This document shows positions 4,642 to 5,747 of a DNA stretch of 5,747 nt, piece after piece. Under the pieces are notes generated by a model that saw nothing but the letters and a program-made list of their open reading frames with translations, ran no database searches and was not told the origin of the DNA. Both the position numbers and the translations under genes were made by a program. Source of the stretch: JBOHER01 sp050701115 (GTDB taxonomy: Bacteria; Actinomycetota; Actinomycetes; Mycobacteriales; Pseudonocardiaceae); the NCBI GenBank assembly GCA_050701115.1, contig JBOHER010000171.1, positions 1 to 5,747 on the forward strand, written 5' to 3'. Each line of letters starts with the position of its first letter. The first letter of the stretch is position 1.

Positions 4642-4740
4642 TTGGTCAGAGCGTGGATGGCAGAGTGTCGGCGGTGCGATTGGGCCGACGAAATAGCACA
4701 CGGGTGGCTGTCAAGTGCGCTTTCAACGGGAGCGGTAGAC
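4642..4740 (+). pseudogene. Possible remnant of a small Cys-motif gene cut off by the toxin-antitoxin module
   Basis: The frame from a TTG at 4642 (or ATG at 4657) reads MAECRRCDWADEIAHGWLSSALS and contains a Cys-x2-Cys-Asp-Trp knuckle like those of short zinc-motif proteins in actinomycete mobile elements. After about position 4740 it runs antisense through the toxin gene, where its residues are just the mirror of toxin codons. I therefore read it as an N-terminal remnant whose 3' part was replaced. No good ribosome-binding site is visible, and a chance ORF is quite possible. Confidence 0.25.
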
Positions 4741-4998
4741 GGTGCTGCGGTGAGCGACACGAACAACGAGAATCACGAGTTCGTCGTCGTGGATCTCGTA
4801 GAGAACGCGGTAGTCACCGACTCGGATGCGCAGTAAGCCCTGCTGACCCACCAGGGCCCTCACGCCGTGCGGGCGCGGGTCGTCGCGTAGGCCTTCAGTT
4901 GCCGTCTTGATCCGCGCGGCGACATCGCGGGGGAGCTTGCGGATGGCGCGGGCAGCGGCGGGCACGAACGTGAGTGCGTAGCGGCGGCGCTGGTTCAC
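4723..4998 (-). CDS. RelE/ParE-family toxin
   Basis: Ninety-one residues from GTG at 4998, which overlaps the antitoxin stop as GTGA. The RelE/ParE fold is recognisable: the beta-strand start RYALTFVPAAARAIRKLP, a helical pair through VAARIKTATEGLRDDPRPHGVRAL, then the core strands LLRIRVGDYRVLYEI and LVILVVRVAHRSTVYR. The basic residues in GDYRVLYEI and the HRSTVYR end match RelE-type ribosome-dependent mRNA interferases, whereas ParE-type members poison gyrase; the sequence fits the RelE side better. A GTG at 5016 would be a longer start, but the overlap favours 4998. The module probably stabilises the element by post-segregational killing. Length is normal for the family. Confidence 0.9.
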   Translation of the reverse strand: MNQRRRYALTFVPAAARAIRKLPRDVAARIKTATEGLRDDPRPHGVRALVGQQGLLRIRVGDYRVLYEIHDDELVILVVRVAHRSTVYRSR

Positions 4999-5243
4999 AG
5001 GTTGAGCTCGGCCCACAGCTTCTCAGCGGGAACGGGCTCTCCCGGCTCGGCCAGCGCGGCGCGCGCGGCCTCGATGTCGTCGGCGTCTTCGGCGGCTTCC
5101 ATCGCGGCGGCCACGTCGGCGGGCACGATCGCGGCGAGCCGCTGCCCATGTTCGGTGAGGTAGCCCACCTCGCCACCCTGGGCAGCCTCGTGCGCCCCCT
5201 CGGACAGGTGGGTGCTGGCCTCGCCGATCGGGACTTCGCTCAC
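4995..5243 (-). CDS. Phd/YefM-family antitoxin
   Basis: Eighty-two residues begin MSEVPIGEASTHLSEGAHEA. The N-terminal dimerising and DNA-binding Phd/YefM fold includes GEVGYLTEHGQRLAAIVPADV, a typical match to the family's conserved G..v.lT..G...A.ivp pattern. The acidic, Ala/Glu-rich C-terminus (MEAAEDADDIEAARAALAEPGEPVPAEKLWAEL) would wrap the toxin. The gene precedes the toxin and overlaps it by four bases, as is usual. The GTG start at 5243 has no Shine-Dalgarno but sits six bases after a TATCCT box, suggesting a leaderless message. Antitoxins of this class normally repress their own promoter with the toxin as co-repressor; no operator is certain here. Confidence 0.88.
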   Translation of the reverse strand: MSEVPIGEASTHLSEGAHEAAQGGEVGYLTEHGQRLAAIVPADVAAAMEAAEDADDIEAARAALAEPGEPVPAEKLWAELNL

Positions 5244-5249
5244 GGCACC

Positions 5250-5255
5250 AGGATA
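5250..5255 (-). promoter_or_regulatory. Putative -10 box of the toxin-antitoxin operon
   Basis: TATCCT on the minus strand is followed by six bases and then the GTG at 5243. The start site would coincide with the start codon, giving a leaderless antitoxin mRNA. No clear -35 sequence is seen at the expected distance. Confidence 0.45.
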
Positions 5256-5323
5256 CGGTCTCCGCGCCTTGCCCGGATAGCGCGGGTGACGCGTCGTGAC
5301 CAGCCCGGCCGGGCGCGCGAGAA

Positions 5324-5352
5324 GTGACAGTGCTCCATACCGGAGCTGTCAC
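5324..5352. repeat. Inverted repeat GTGACAG...CTGTCAC
   Basis: GTGACAG (5324-5330) and CTGTCAC (5346-5352) are perfect complements. Inside them CTCC (5333-5336) pairs with GGAG (5342-5345), leaving a five-base ATACC loop and a two-base bulge. The outer arms are made of the GTGAC repeat unit itself. No T-run follows, so it is not a typical terminator. Confidence 0.6.
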
Positions 5353-5394
5353 ACCTGTCACTCTGTCACTCTATGCGGCCTGACCTGCGGAAAT

Positions 5395-5437
5395 GGGAGT
5401 GGCAGCAGAGTGACACCTCCGGTGCCGCTGTAACTCC
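5395..5437. repeat. Imperfect hairpin GGGAGT...ACTCCC
   Basis: GGGAGT (5395-5400) pairs with ACTCCC. Inside this, CAGC pairs with GCTG across a 2x2 internal loop, and CACC pairs with GGTG around a three-base loop. One GTGAC copy lies within the upper arm. Stability cannot be judged without folding. Confidence 0.45.
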
Positions 5438-5473
5438 CACTCTCTCTCTATGTCACAGGTGTAACGGGTAACG

Positions 5474-5514
5474 GGCTGAAACAGGGGAGAGGCCCGATCC
5501 CCCCTGTTTCAGCC
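5474..5514. repeat. Perfect 14-bp inverted repeat
   Basis: GGCTGAAACAGGGG (5474-5487) and its exact complement CCCCTGTTTCAGCC (5501-5514) flank a 13-base loop. It is the strongest dyad in the window. The sequence after it is G/C-rich with no T-run, so a rho-independent terminator in the usual sense is not supported. A factor-dependent or bidirectional terminator, a single-strand origin or a protein-binding site near the attachment site are alternatives. Confidence 0.75.
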
Positions 5515-5673
5515 GCAGTGCGACGGCCCGCCGTGCTGATCGGCGATCTTGAACGTCTGAGTGACTAACTGAGTGACAATCGTCAAGGAAACCCCCGGAT
5601 CAAGGCGGACCTCCACAGACACCGATGTCCCCGCGCGACCTGCTGCTCTACCTGGAACGATCAGGCCCCGAAA

Positions 5674-5720
5674 TTCCCTGACACGGAAGAGGTCACTGGT
5701 TCAATCCCAGTATCGCGCAC
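5674..5720 (+). other. attR: 3' fragment of a tRNA-Val(GAC) gene
   Basis: The sequence reproduces the 3' part of a tRNA. An anticodon arm has TTCC pairing with GGAA around a seven-base loop CTGACAC, giving anticodon GAC (5680-5682). A variable loop GAGGTC follows, then a T-arm ACTGG/CCAGT with loop TTCAATC, the 3' acceptor strand ATCGCGC, discriminator A and one C. No D-arm or 5' acceptor strand precedes it, and similarity stops abruptly within the anticodon stem. This is the signature of the distal attachment site left when a tyrosine-integrase element inserts into the 3' end of a tRNA gene. The intact tRNA should lie on the + strand at the element's left end, outside the window. Confidence 0.85.
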
Positions 5721-5747
5721 AAGGTCAGCCCCCATATCATGCGAATG
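5721..5747. other. Probable chromosomal flank
   Basis: These 27 bases follow the tRNA-like repeat directly and diverge from a CCA end. If the repeat is attR they belong to the host chromosome downstream of the tRNA-Val locus. Nothing can be identified in them. Confidence 0.5.

Larger units (their letters stand above)
5286..5577. repeat. Cluster of GTGAC/GTCAC pentamers in the gene-free right end
   Basis: No convincing gene lies between 5244 and 5673. The stretch instead holds GTGAC at 5286, 5296, 5324, 5410, 5561 and 5573, and its complement GTCAC at 5348, 5357, 5365 and 5452. Ten copies in about 290 bp far exceed the fraction of one expected. Three consecutive CTGTCAC or TCTGTCAC-type units run from 5346 to 5370. 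Two CTGAGTGAC repeats 12 bp apart lie at 5557-5565 and 5569-5577, about 100 bp from the attachment site. Two GTAACGG units stand head to tail at 5461-5474. Arm-type integrase/excisionase sites, an origin or a transfer locus could all look like this. Confidence 0.7.

Noticed and set aside
5324..5577. CRISPR array
   Set aside because: Repeat units are only 5-9 bp, irregularly spaced and in both orientations, with no uniform spacers or cas genes.
5625..5681. 18-aa ORF (MSPRDLLLYLERSGPEIP) ending inside the tRNA-like repeat
   Set aside because: No ribosome-binding site and no partner gene; its stop lies within the attachment site. Chance ORF or decayed remnant.
5634..5720. Complete tRNA-Val gene using GCGCGAC at about 5633-5639 as the 5' acceptor strand
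   Set aside because: The gap to the anticodon arm is too long, no D-arm can be formed and the outer anticodon-stem pair is broken; the acceptor-like string is coincidental.

Overview
The window is very GC-rich, with strong G/C preference at codon third positions, a leftward run of tightly overlapping genes and a tRNA-derived attachment site. It reads as the right-hand end of an actinomycete integrative and conjugative element (AICE, pSAM2-like class). The host is most likely a streptomycete or a member of the Pseudonocardiaceae; the sequence alone does not settle the genus.

Left block (1-2965, minus strand): a compact polycistron starts at about 2965 and runs off the left edge. It encodes eight well-supported proteins, two less certain ORFs and the first codons of a further gene. 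From promoter to left edge: a 105-aa charged protein, a 72-aa Cys-containing protein, a 41-aa basic peptide, a 47-aa Cys4 zinc-finger protein, a 42-aa zinc-ribbon protein, a doubtful 35-aa ORF, a 58-aa single-pass membrane protein, a 177-aa unrecognised protein, an 18-aa micro-ORF, a 73-aa hydrophobic protein, and a 273-aa DUF2637 protein (four membrane segments, SpdB-like). In AICEs a DUF2637 gene normally lies just upstream of the FtsK/TraB-type DNA translocase, so the truncated gene at 1-71 may be that or another small spread gene. Nearly every junction is a 1-8 bp overlap, so the operon is probably translated as a coupled chain. Five of these genes are too short to stand out in a simple ORF scan.

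Control region (2966-3079): four copies of TACTGCNNTA lie between the operon and a divergent HutC-type GntR regulator (3080-3850). Three are tandem at 8-bp spacing next to the operon start, and one abuts the regulator's putative -10 box. This is the layout expected for a KorSA-like autoregulated repressor of transfer. The regulator overlaps by ATGA a PP2C-type phosphatase-like gene (3847-4614), an unusual partner. This stretch is visibly less GC-rich than its flanks.

Right block (4642-5243): a possible truncated zinc-motif ORF is followed by a convergent RelE/ParE toxin with its Phd/YefM antitoxin, a likely stabilisation module.

Right end (5244-5747): about 430 bp without a convincing gene hold ten GTGAC/GTCAC pentamers, several hairpins (one a perfect 14-bp stem) and short direct repeats. 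Next comes a 47-bp copy of the 3' part of a tRNA-Val(GAC) gene, read as attR. The last 27 bases are probably flanking chromosome. The intact tRNA, integrase, excisionase and replication initiator would be expected beyond the left edge.
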